A stretch of 64,000 bases of DNA from contig CAKJVC010000154.1 in NCBI GenBank assembly GCA_918026815.1, positions 186,001 through 250,000 of the forward strand, written 5' to 3'. Shown here one piece after another: positions 23,894 through 36,845 of this stretch. The notes under the pieces were generated by a model, which was not told where the DNA came from, ran no database searches, and worked only from the letters and a program-made list of their open reading frames with translations. The position numbers and the translations under genes are program-made. The DNA comes from Chalara sp. BL73. Lineage: Eukaryota > Ascomycota > Leotiomycetes > Helotiales. Position 1 is the stretch's first letter. Every line of letters starts with the position of its first letter.

Positions 23894-24395
23894 TTAAACA
23901 TCAACATCACTGCCAAACTCATCTGTCTCCAGCTCGGTCTTTTCCACAATTCGATGTTTCGTTTCACGCTTGTCTCGCTCTGCTGCTCGCCACGCCTTTC
24001 TCCGTTCGATCCCGCGCCGAAATTCGCGTGCCTGCAGCGTCTCTAAGAGCTTGTTGTGCTTGAATGGTGTGCTGCTAAGCTTCTCGCTTAGCTTATGCTC
24101 GAACCGACTGTCGCTGCCAACGTCGCACTTATTGCTATGCTGCTCGGTCTGTATGCGTTCCTACTCTTGAGCAAGCGTAGTTTGTATAACAACGCTAAGT
24201 TCGTGCTTTTTTAGTTGGGCTACCTCTGCCTGTTTCTGATCGCAGGCAAACATGCCCTCTTCGTCAGGTGATTCCTCAGCTGCACGGATATCGTCCTCAA
24301 CAACCCGAAGCCCGAGAGGTTAGAGCGAGCCACACGAGTTTGTGCCTCAGCTAGTTCAGCTCGGATCTGATTCACTGGGTAGTTTTCCACCTCGC
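23894..24395 (-). pseudogene. Decayed coiled-coil coding remnant
   Basis: On the minus strand a coding-like frame ends at 23894 with ETDEFGSDVDV. Upstream it has charged helical sequence (KLLETLQAREFRRGIERRK), an in-frame TAG directly after TLAQE, more coiled-coil-like sequence, and then a frame break to NQIRAELAEAQTRVARSNL. The TAG sits where Gln would suit, compatible with a C-to-T change. Composition and style resemble the C-terminal region of a fungal transposon protein, but the family was not identified. Confidence 0.45.
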
Positions 24396-24676
24396 TTGAT
24401 CCTCACGTGGGTTTTCTTTGTATATATACTTAGACGATATAATAGACAGACACATCTTTTCGCATAGCAAGATTTTCTTTTTATTACTGTTTACTTATAG
24501 ACAATGTGTTTATAGTACTGATTCATTGATATATATACAATACACCAGAATGCCACCTTCATACTATTCCAGAGCGTGGATAACAGTGAACAAGGGAACG
24601 AAGGAACTAACTTGTATAGGGCGCGATCAGTGGGATGCAAGGTGCGCCGATACTTTGACAGGGATTAGGCCAGAAC

Positions 24677-26197
24677 TCAAGCGAAGCCGGTGCTGATCAC
24701 CCAGCTCACGTCGTCGTTGAATAAGCCGGCGATGTCAAACGTGTGAACTCCGCCATTGCTCGCAGCGTAAGCTACGTTGTTGTAGTGGCGGAAATAACGG
24801 GTGGGATAGTTCCAGGATCGAATCGAGTTGCCCTGGCCGTTGAGGCCGGCCTGCGGGCAGAACGTGGCGTCTTCATAGAACTGCTTTGTGCCATCGTTGG
24901 CGTTGAGCAAGAGTTCGAAGTTGTAGTGCCGTATGTAGCTGCCAGCAGTGTCCCTGGACTCGAACGAGAAGCAGGCGCTATTGGCAAGGCCGGCGCGAAC
25001 CGTCCAGCTGGCTTGCTGTTTAAGGGTGGTGGTGCTGGACGATGAGACGACCTGAGTATTGATGGTGGAGCCGGTGTGTGCTATATAGCGTGTCGTGCAG
25101 CAGGACGTAGTAGCCCGCAACGAAATTGAGGAACCGACAGTGAGCGCCGCGCCGCTGGTCAACGACGTGGTGGCGTATCCGGCGGCAACGATATTGGCCT
25201 GTACAGAGTTCTCGGTGGCGTCAGACGGATAGCCGGAGGTCATCACACCTTCGTAGAACGTGCCCTGGGCGCTAACGCTGTTATCTCCGCCGATGCCGAG
25301 AATGATGGCGCCCTCTTTGCTCATCGGGTTGTAGCCAGACACCGTTGGACGCACGCCGTTGTAGTATGTCGACAGCGAGCCGGAAGCAGCGTTGCCGCCG
25401 CGGATGGCCCAGTGGTTTGGCTCCCCTTTGACAACCGCAGTGACGAACCGGGAGGATATCGATGGGTCGCCGGCGTTGTTGCCAGCGCTGACGCCCGAGA
25501 ACAGGCCGTTCTCGAGATCGGCCATAATCCAAGGGCCGCTGCCGGCGCCAGTGCCCCAGCTCCTACTGTCGCCAAAGTAGATGGCCTCCATATGGCCGTT
25601 GCCCGTATCGAGACTGCTGGTCTCGGCGTTGCCGTAGTCGAAGCAGCAGCCACCGTTGTAGTGCGTTCCGTCGAAGACTGCGTACATGCCCTCCGCCGCG
25701 TCGCCCGTAGCGGTGCCGCTGGCGGCATTATTGCGGTAGCCAGTGCCGGGCGAGACAAAGACGCCGTACGCCTTCTGACCGTTCAGCGTGATTGGTGCGC
25801 CAGTTGCGCTGGCCAGATTATCGTATCCATTGGATTCCGGCCCGCGGAAGCCGCCGGGCGGAGCCTGGGTAAGGTGATTTCCGCGGCCGGACTGGTCGTA
25901 AATGACCGTGATGAGGCAGGTTGTGCTGGCGCAGAAGGAGTCTTGGGCGGCGGCATTGGCGACACCACCAGCGGACAGCGGCGCGATGTTTGTCGTGGTA
26001 TTGTCGGATCCGCGTTTCACCTGGTAGAGTGAGCCGGAGTAGGCGCTATATAAGGCGCGAGTGGTGCTGTGCGCGGCGATGCAGGGGGTGCCACCGGAGG
26101 AGTAGAGATCGCAGGGCCCAGCGGCAACAAGGGAGCCCGTGGCAACAAGGCCTACAGCGAGTACGCAGGCGCGTTCAAGGCTTGACCGTGAGAGCAT
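24677..26197 (-). CDS. abfB: Alpha-L-arabinofuranosidase B, GH54 with CBM42
   Basis: A single exon of 506 residues starts with a signal peptide (VLAVGLVATGSLVAAG) leading into GPCDLYSSGGTPCIAAHSTTRALY, the characteristic GH54 N-terminus. The catalytic domain includes GPWIMADLENGLFSG, carrying the nucleophile Glu, and GIGGDNS, carrying the acid/base Asp of the family. The region CCFDYGN matches the conserved disulfide/active-site loop. The C-terminal approximately 160 residues (SISLRATTSCCTTRYIAH onward, with RHYN and FYEDATFCP units) are the arabinose-binding CBM42 trefoil. Length matches the family (about 500). The enzyme is secreted and removes terminal arabinofuranosyl groups from arabinoxylan and arabinan. 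The gene is markedly GC-rich compared with its AT-rich surroundings and intact. Confidence 0.96.
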   Translation of the reverse strand: MLSRSSLERACVLAVGLVATGSLVAAGPCDLYSSGGTPCIAAHSTTRALYSAYSGSLYQVKRGSDNTTTNIAPLSAGGVANAAAQDSFCASTTCLITVIYDQSGRGNHLTQAPPGGFRGPESNGYDNLASATGAPITLNGQKAYGVFVSPGTGYRNNAASGTATGDAAEGMYAVFDGTHYNGGCCFDYGNAETSSLDTGNGHMEAIYFGDSRSWGTGAGSGPWIMADLENGLFSGVSAGNNAGDPSISSRFVTAVVKGEPNHWAIRGGNAASGSLSTYYNGVRPTVSGYNPMSKEGAIILGIGGDNSVSAQGTFYEGVMTSGYPSDATENSVQANIVAAGYATTSLTSGAALTVGSSISLRATTSCCTTRYIAHTGSTINTQVVSSSSTTTLKQQASWTVRAGLANSACFSFESRDTAGSYIRHYNFELLLNANDGTKQFYEDATFCPQAGLNGQGNSIRSWNYPTRYFRHYNNVAYAASNGGVHTFDIAGLFNDDVSWVISTGFA

Positions 26198-26559
26198 GTC
26201 TGATCACTTGGTGAGGAAACGGTGGGACGGGTACGCCAGTAAGCGTTTTCTCTCTGGCATTACTCTGTATTTTTTCATAGCTACGTACTAGATCTTGTGA
26301 GCATTTTATACTTGGCGAGAAGCTTAAACGGCCGCCGAAACAGAACAGCTACGTCGACTAAGAAGCAGCTTTGCATGTGCCGCGAGGCCATGTTCGTGCA
26401 ACGCTAGAGAGCGACAACAATGAGCGGGGTACAAGGTCATCGTTTCAACGGGGTTATCTCGGCCAGGGCTATTCCGAAGCTGAGTGTAGTAGGTAGCATT
26501 AGCAAAGATACTTTTTATCTATCATTAGAGGTGGAAATTGCTGTCACTTTAGTAACGCG
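26198..26559. other. Intergenic upstream of abfB-like gene
   Basis: Presumed promoter of the arabinofuranosidase (transcribed leftward). No gene seen; a 60-codon open frame at 26420-26602 runs into the MITE and is chance. Confidence 0.5.
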
Positions 26560-26561
26560 TA

Positions 26562-26832
26562 CAGTGGAGTGCAAAAAGGTTGCACCCTTGTCTCATGTAT
26601 AAAATTAAGCGGCCCAATGGCAAACTTGCATTTTTGCTTTAAAGGTTTACTATTGGATCGCTTGTTTGTATAAAACTAACATAGTACAGTAGAATGAAAA
26701 AGTTTGTATTTATGCCAGTTTTATATAAACAAGCGACCCAATAGTAAGCTTTTAATGCAGGAATACAAGTCTGCTATTGGGCCGCTTAGTTTTAAACAAG
26801 AGACAAGGGTGCAAACCTTTTGCACCCTGCTG
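26562..26832. mobile_element. Fold-back MITE, Tc1/mariner-type ends
   Basis: The 271-bp element is flanked by TA on both sides (26560-26561 and 26833-26834). The left end begins CAGTGGAGTGCAAAAAGG and the right end, read on the other strand, begins CAGCAGGGTGCAAAAGG. The similarity continues through the whole length so that each half is close to the reverse complement of the other. Each half also holds a smaller inverted pair (AAGCGGCCCAAT versus ATTGGATCGCTT), making nested hairpins. There is no coding capacity. It is non-autonomous; its ends differ from the Tc1 element at 57100, so that transposase is not obviously its mobiliser. Confidence 0.88.
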
Positions 26833-26834
26833 TA

Positions 26835-29800
26835 CCACCTTTAATCCAAAAAACGGACATTTTAACAGATTAGGTGAAAATGATTGCAAGACAGGCTGGA
26901 TACCACGCGGCTTAAAAGCCTACAACATGCGAGCATTAAAGGCGGAATAAAATGTTCCGTCCAGTTTGTGGTCTCCGGGTGTTCTAATAAGTGATTATGC
27001 TAATACTGTGGAAGGGCCGGATCTACTTAACACCGAGTTATCATTGTCCAATTTTGTAAAAAAAACACAAAAAGAAAAGCAATCAAGCACGTTGATCGAA
27101 ACTTCGATAATAACTTCTGTGTGTACTGTTGTCTTGTATTGACTCACTTCGGTAACGCTATCTAATATGCATATAAAAAGAAAGTTTTTTTTAATGTTTA
27201 CTGCTCACATTACCAAATGGTAAACCGCCAGATTAAGAAGATAGTAAGAGGTTGCGTCGTGCTATTTGAATATTAGTGACCAGGTATTGATTTCGAATCT
27301 TCAGAATCCCTCTCAAAGTAATAAATTCTTTAGAGTTTAAGTTCTAGCTCCGCTAGTTTTCTGTGTTAACCACAGCCTAGTTTTTCTGAATTATATTTGC
27401 ATTGTCACTTAACTCCTTTCCGTGTTAGGTCCTCACACACCAATATAGCCTATAAATTATTCTGGAGGCAATGAGTTGGTTCTCTGAGCTATCTACAAGG
27501 CGGCTCTAGATACAGTCAAGGTCAGGCACTGACTGAAATGGGTCCAGGGACCTCCTGGTCCCGTGATCTACGTGATCCGTAACAAAATTTCGCCTTGACC
27601 TGTTATACATGACAACTATAGGGCAATACACGCTCTCGAGTGCCGAATGTAACGAGGATTGGTGATCCTTCGGCAAAAGTGTTTTTATTTAAGAAAGATT
27701 GAGTTAACAAGAGATATGGATAGGCTCTTATTCTCTTGTTATCAAGGTGATGGTTCATTCCGGCCCCCAAGCCTGAAAAGCTTAGCAATATTTTACTTAT
27801 TCATTTTTTTCCAAAGCAGCCCGAGATATCGGCATATAGGGGAAGAATGTCGCCGAGTTCTTCGGTGAAGCTAGAAGGCGCATCGTTGTGAAGGTCAGCG
27901 GATTTAAAAAAATAGAATCCTTGTTTAATGCTGTGTTCACTCCACAAACCTGCATGCATACTACACGAGATTGTTTTTAAATTTAAAGAGGAGAGGTTGA
28001 ACCCATCGTGATGTCTCATTCAACTCAGTTGAGCGACAGCCTCGCGGCAACAGAGGCGTTGTTGCACATCTCTGCCTTGTGGGCATCACTCGCTAATCGA
28101 CCGCCCAGCCCTTGGTGATAGTCTTGGCTGGTCGTCGGCGGGTCGGTTTGTAGAACTATGTATGGTTTGACTATCGAGTTCAGCTTCTAATAGCGTGTGT
28201 CCTAAGTGTATATGGTATACTTTGCGATCGTAAAGCAGGAATTTTACACTACATGTAATAAGGGAGGACAGACGGGGATGCTATCATTGGCGCCGAAGCT
28301 CGAGGTGGATGGCAGAAGTCAGTGACCATCGACGTCTTATCCTAAAGTAGACCGTGTTACAGAGCTAAATCGTGTTTATTGATTTACTTAAAAAAAGACT
28401 TCAATACAAGAAGAAAAGAGAAGTTCTAGGAGGGAGCCAACTTCCCATTACATCACGTGATTCGATCTAAAGCTTGTCCTAGGCCTGTTTCGTCACCGAC
28501 AGTTCATTTTACTTATAATGTTGCCCGAGTTCCACGGACATACTATACGCCGCCTTTCGTTGTATAGTGCATGGCTCCCACGGGGCAGTAGAAGTACGCG
28601 TGGCCGTAAAGGAACTAATGTTGCCATGTTGAAGAAAATGTGGACCGGAACGAAATCTTAGAGAGGGGAAAGCAACCTAAAGACGGTGCCAGCCGGCAAT
28701 TAGCACTTTTTTTCCGTGTCGGTGGGGTGACTGGCTGCGGGGGTGGAGGCGAGGTGCGCAGGCCGATTCTGTGACCGAGGCGCTGCAACTTTGTGCATGA
28801 GATGCATATATAATCTACAGCATGGAAGACCAGATCATGAAGTTCGACTATGAAAATGGAATTACATGGCTGAATTAAATTCAATATCAGACGGAGAAAT
28901 AAGTTACTCGAGAGCAGGTGCTTGGGCAGACCCCCAGCTCTAGGAGCCGGGCATGCCAAGGCCCTAATCGAGGCGATCCTGGAGCGCAAGGTTACATTGT
29001 CGCATACCCTCCCTCTCTAGCATAGTTCAACGGTGTCCTGGATCTGCATCCCAGCTCGATATGCAAACGCAATGCGAAAGCCTCTCCACACCACCCCCAG
29101 CGCTGCCGGTCATCCCGCGACTCGTTCTCTGCCGGGAAAGTCCTGTGGTAGGATCAAGATATCTTGCAGAGAGTTAATACTGGTCATCGCACATGTGATG
29201 CTTCAGCGATGATCGGTATTGTGACATAAGAAATAGCCCGGTTGGGGGGCTTACACAAAACCATGGTAGTTGATCGCCAAAACAAATGGTACTGCAGCAT
29301 GGAGGGCGCTGTATGGCAGGAGAGCGATAGAATATATATTGTACAATCATCTGTAGTTGCTATCTTTACTCGTAAGGTAAAACCCTAGAGCGACTATAAC
29401 TTAATTGAATAAACCGCAACTCGGGTGGCAGATGTAAAAGAACGAGAGGCGAGGCAAGCTGACGCAAAATCTGCTGTATGGCAAGTTCACAAATTATGGT
29501 CGCACCCAAGGTCTCTAAGGCTGACCTTAATTTTCATTTACCGAATATATGGTCCAGTGAATACTTTAATACCGTGACGCGATAATCATAAGAAAGAAAC
29601 CATTCTGGTCCAGACAAACACAAGGCACAGAGGAATTAATAAAGAAGAAGCAGTATTTCTGAATCAGCTGATGCCGGGTGAGGATTAGATCTACTATTAT
29701 AATGTGCTTATTTTGGGACTTGAAGCAACCAATTTAAGCTTCTATTGATGCGTTGGATCGCCCTCAGGATGTACTCGGCTCAGCTGAGCTGCTCAAGACA

Positions 29801-32542
29801 CTCAGGTCGCTCAGGTGTGCTGACGAGAGTGAGTAGAGGGTGATTAGCGCCTGAGGAAGAGCGGCAACCTGACTAACTATGTTGGGATACAAGAATCCCA
29901 AAAAAAAGTTATCCATAATTACCAAGCAATAAGCTCGTTTATTTGATTCTTGAAAGGGGCTACTGCTCAGTTTCACAGCTTACCCGGCTTCTTCTCAATT
30001 TACAATAAGGCGTCTCCAGTCAATATATGATTTCAGCAACCCATTGCCTATCAGCCACTGGAAACTATAGTGACATATCCAAGGATGTTGGTCACAGCTG
30101 TTCTGGATTCCCTGGAGTCTCTTTGTTGTACTTGTCAGGTCACGCGTCGTGTATCAGCGGATACGGGGGGTCAATGGAAGCATAATACAACGATCTAAAA
30201 CTAGAGAAGAGAAAAGGTGCTGAAGGGAAGCACGGCTTAAACACACAAAGGTCCTCTGTAGCGTTGTCACATGTCTTAGTACCACACATATGACAATATA
30301 GCTGGAAGAAAGAAAACTTGACTTATTTTAGTCCAGATCTAGCACTCCTATAATTACTTCTCTTGAAATATCGATACAGTGTCGTCTGTTATACCACTAA
30401 TATTTTCCACGGAGATGTTAAATGAGTTTTGCTTTGTTCAAGAATGTTATAGAATACTTAGTAAACATAAGAAAACTTGGGCAAGTCCTTAAAAAGCTAA
30501 TCTAGATTATCAAAATCCATATTAAGGATTTTAGACCTTAATTTCAAAAGACTGAAAAGGCATTAATTGCTATCGTCGCTACTGCTACTTGAGGCTGTGG
30601 TAACGCCTAGGCTAAGGAGATAACCCAGTTCTCCTCAGCCTGTGATCGTTCGGGACTGGTAGCGGTTAAATTAGGTATAAGTCCTGATATGGCGAATCGA
30701 AATTATGGTGCTATCGTGTTAAGAATTAAGAGAAAGGGCAATCATGCTTCGGCAAAGGTCGCAGCAGCAAAAATTGTAGAAGCCTTTAGGCCAGCATTGA
30801 AAACAGAAGCAACTATTGCACGAAATTGACTAAAGTCTGGAAAGTAAAGAGACAGGTTGAGAGTTCTTTTGCACATGAAATAATGTTTGAGTAGCTTTGC
30901 ATAATTTGTTGATGTAGAATGGGCTATTCGATTGGTTCGTAATCTACCCGGATGTCTCACTATATTAGGGAACGGTAGTCCAGGCCAGGGGAATCTCTGT
31001 GTTGTTCATAGTTTTGGCATTATTTTGTTAGAGGTTGCTTGATTCTCACATATTTCTGTTATTTGAAACCACTCAATTTAGAGTTTGTCTCCCGTCAGAT
31101 TTGCATGAGTAAGAGGGAGGATAGTCTATCCAACACCGGAAGGTAAGGTAGACCTGGGGGGCGGTTAGGGGGTATGCTAAGGCCGAGGCGTCTTCAATCG
31201 CAAAGCTTGATTTCTTATGCGATCAGGCGCAACATGTTTTATAGTCAAGAGTACCGTGCTGCTACAGATACAGATCATGTCTCCGCTAATTAAATTATCA
31301 TCATGGATTATGTCTAAGAAGTTGGGATCGGCGTTTTCTGGACAAGATGGTCCTTCTTGAGGAAGCTCCGATACTAGACCTGGTTCCAGTGGAAGCTTTA
31401 TCGGCTGAAATCTCATCCCAATATCAAACCTCCCAGCTTGAGGCTGCATCCAAAAAGGCAATAAATGATGGCTGATACGAGACCCATCTTGAAATCAGAA
31501 CATCTGCTTCACATCGTGCAACTGACTCCATTAGTCGTATACCCTGATAATTCTGATAAGCTTAGGAATGATTGAGCTAGCTATATTAAAGCTAGCATGT
31601 GCAATATTTGCATGAAGCTTAAAACCCTGTTGTTGACCTGCCTCCTATAAACCTTATTTCGAATACGGTGTTTGCCACAACGCTGAATTAACTTTAAGGG
31701 TAATGTAGATTAAGTGAAAATATTGCTAAAGATTTACCCGGATCGTGCTCTCACGTGAATGTTGCATTTTTCGCAACAGAACTTGGCAGGCACAAACCTG
31801 CTGACGCTTTACATTAGGGATGGGTATATTATATGATAATATTTATAATATCCAAAACCGCTTGGTATTTTGTATTATATATGCTAAGCCTATACTGGCT
31901 CCTAATAGTATAGAGCAATTATATAATACTTATGTAACCTTGAGCGTTTTCTACACAATTTTATATATTACTAAACATAACATTTATGCATAGTTTTTAT
32001 GTCTCGTTATACACAACTTTTGTATGCCAAAAATTATGCAAGCATAAAATAAATATCAAAAGCTCGATATTATATATTATAAATACGTCCCACAATAAAT
32101 AAATAAATAATTGTAAGAAACGCGCTCCTCCTTTCTTGGTAGTTGCGAAACGTCGGATCTCCAATTTCCTACAAGCTTTATCAATGTTAAAAGCAGTAGC
32201 TTGTTTCGCTTGTTTCATCTCAATACTTATACAAACTTACTGAACTATGTTGTGCATATTGACCAGCAACTGATTCCACACTTGAGACAATTGCCAAGTC
32301 TGATCTAACGCTGAAACAGGTTGCAGCCCCATCTTGGTCTCATCTCATGGACAACAAAAGGCAACAATAACCGACATTAAAACTGTTCATCTCTGAGGGA
32401 TGCCTTCTCCATTTATAAATCATGACGATGCTGCCTTCTCCTTTTGCACCTCAATTTCGAATGCTCAGTTACCTTTTCAAATTGAATATATAGTTTTCTC
32501 GTTGCTGGCCAACATTTCCATTCAATCCAACCAGTTCGAAAA
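26835..32542. other. Long gene-poor region
   Basis: About 5.7 kb with no supportable gene. It includes a GGGACC-tcct-GGTCCC hairpin near 27545-27565, a hairpin with AGGAGA/TCTCCT arms near 30613-30640, and a repeat segment around 29760-29890 (listed separately). Open frames at 28615-28989, 30742-30960 and 31177-31461 (all minus) lack convincing motifs. Confidence 0.5.
29760..29890 (-). repeat. Dispersed repeat copy A (related to 36310-36480)
   Basis: Positions 29836-29864, read in reverse complement, match 36341-36369 at 27 of 29 bases. Weaker similarity extends on both sides, including CTGAGC/GCTCAGG-rich sequence. It may be a solo-LTR or other old transposon fragment. Confidence 0.55.
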
Positions 32543-32785
32543 ATGAAGTTCAGCATTGCTCTCTGCGTTATCATGCTTGGTCTTGTTGCCGCCGCTCCTG
32601 TATGCTAATCGCTCCTTCATTCTTTTTTAACCCTGAGCTAATAGCCAATTCAGCAAGGCCGAGGTCGTACTAGACTCCGGGACGATCCGCGCTGCGGAGC
32701 GGCATGCCAAGCTGCTCTTGACGATGGATGCCCCCCAGCCTTCGTTAACTTCAGCTCAGGCGATTGTGACGACCCAAGTCAGTAG
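32543..32785 (+). CDS. Small secreted cysteine-rich peptide (62 aa, two exons)
   Basis: Exon 1 (32543-32599) encodes MKFSIALCVIMLGLVAAAP, a textbook signal peptide. A 54-bp intron (GTATGC donor, GAGCTAAT branch point, TTCAG acceptor) is followed by exon 2 (32654-32785), encoding 43 residues and a TAG. The mature peptide is Arg-rich at its start and then has four cysteines in the spacing C-x3-C-x7-C-x10-C with an acidic tail (GDCDDPSQ). A TATA-like ATATATAG lies about 60 bp upstream. The signal peptide, exact phase and even cysteine count support a real gene. No family was recognised; an effector, antimicrobial or signalling peptide are all possible. Confidence 0.72.
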
Positions 32786-35506
<2,721 letters not shown>

Positions 35507-36330
35507 ATTCCAGGGGGCGGTTTTCAGTATTTAAATAATATGGGACATAGCTCAGTCAAACGCTCAAAACAAAATATTAGAAACCACTTCCAAAATAGTG
35601 TTCAAAGATAACCTGGGACAAACCCTGGATGTCTAGTCGACTATAAATTCAAAAGCTTACGCTGTTTAGTGCGTTTACATCGAATCAAGACGGCCTGCCA
35701 GGTGACTTTACTGATTGCCCTGTCACTATTGATGACGATAAAGAAATCAGCGGCATTCGCCAGCGTATCAGAAAGAAGCTGGAAGAGCTTCACAGAGAAG
35801 CGGCCTTGCATTTGTGGGCGTAACTCTACGCCAGGCCGCTATTGTGTCATATATTTCGGAACAAGGCCATACCAGCCTCTTGACCATTCAGCCATTCCTT
35901 GTAATTTTCTAGTGTGACCTCCGTCTAATGAGGCGAATCATAAATAGGTGCGTACATGAAAAGTCGAAAATCTCTCTACGACCCTACCCATTAGAATTCC
36001 CATCTCGGAATGTGTGAAGAAACTCTGCCACTTCTCGCCATACCATATTTAAATCACCTGAAGATAAAAGCTACAGCAATAGCGAGGCTAGCTACTTGCC
36101 ACCAGGGAACTACCACCAGATATACCGTGACGCACCAGCTCCTAGTTGGGAGCCATTGTCGGAGCAGCTAACGCCAGATATGAATAGCGTAAAGTCTCTT
36201 GGTTTAAAGATGGAAACAAATCAACCAGGGAGGTGGAAAGTGACGTCGGGGTCAGAGTTGTGTGCAGAATTTTTGTCAATTCTCGGGTATTATGAATCAA
36301 TTTCCCCATTATTGTGTCCCGTACGGGGTT
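35507..36330 (+). other. Unidentified coding-like fragments
   Basis: A frame ending near 35820 (FTSNQDGLPGDFTDCPV... and IRQRIRKKLEELHREAALHLW) and another at about 36090-36332 (PPGNYHQIYRDAPAPSWEPL...) look coding-like but have no start, no shared frame and no recognised family. They may be gene relics. Confidence 0.25.
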
Positions 36331-36480
36331 AGTAGGCTTGCCGCTCTTGCTCGGGCGCTAATCACCCTCGGCTCAGTCGACTCGCCTGAGCATCCTGAGC
36401 AAGATTTACTACTGCACCCCTGAGCACCCTAAGCAGCTCACCTGAGCAAGCCTGATTATCCTGAGCAAGATTTACTATAC
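36310..36480 (+). repeat. Dispersed repeat copy B (related to 29760-29890)
   Basis: The segment starts near a TGTCCCG, contains the 29-bp match to copy A at 36341-36369, and continues with repeated CCTGAGCA words; CCTGAGCAAGATTTACTA occurs twice (about 36388 and 36457). A CTCAGG-rich stretch at 42430-42500 looks related. Confidence 0.55.
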
Positions 36481-36845
36481 CGCTATATGCTCGCTTTTTA
36501 ACCAATCACACTTGATCTAACCTGTAAGTATAGATAAGACACATACTCCATCTTGTAGCATGTGGAGTTGTTGTACTTTAGAAGCAAGCACTTCGAAGTG
36601 TAGTCTTCCAAACCGATGAACTCGCAATTGTAGTGGTTTGAAGGTTACGTGCCAGAACTAGACTAGAATAGGACTAGCTATAATCGGGGGTCATCAACAC
36701 CACGATGCAACCCTCCCTCCTACCTAATCACCTACCAACGCAATTAGCATTCCACGACTACGTGACGGTGCTACGCGTTACAAGTGGACCGACAGTAATA
36801 ATTATCGGCGTTCTCCTTCAACAACTGCCCTCCGTCCTCACAGCA

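Noticed and set aside
28615..28989. 124-codon minus frame
   Set aside because: Pro/Arg-rich chance frame without motif, splice support or family likeness.
31177..31461. 94-codon minus frame with a LysM-like ending (LISGDMICI)
   Set aside because: The resemblance covers only a few residues and no signal peptide or full LysM unit could be assembled.
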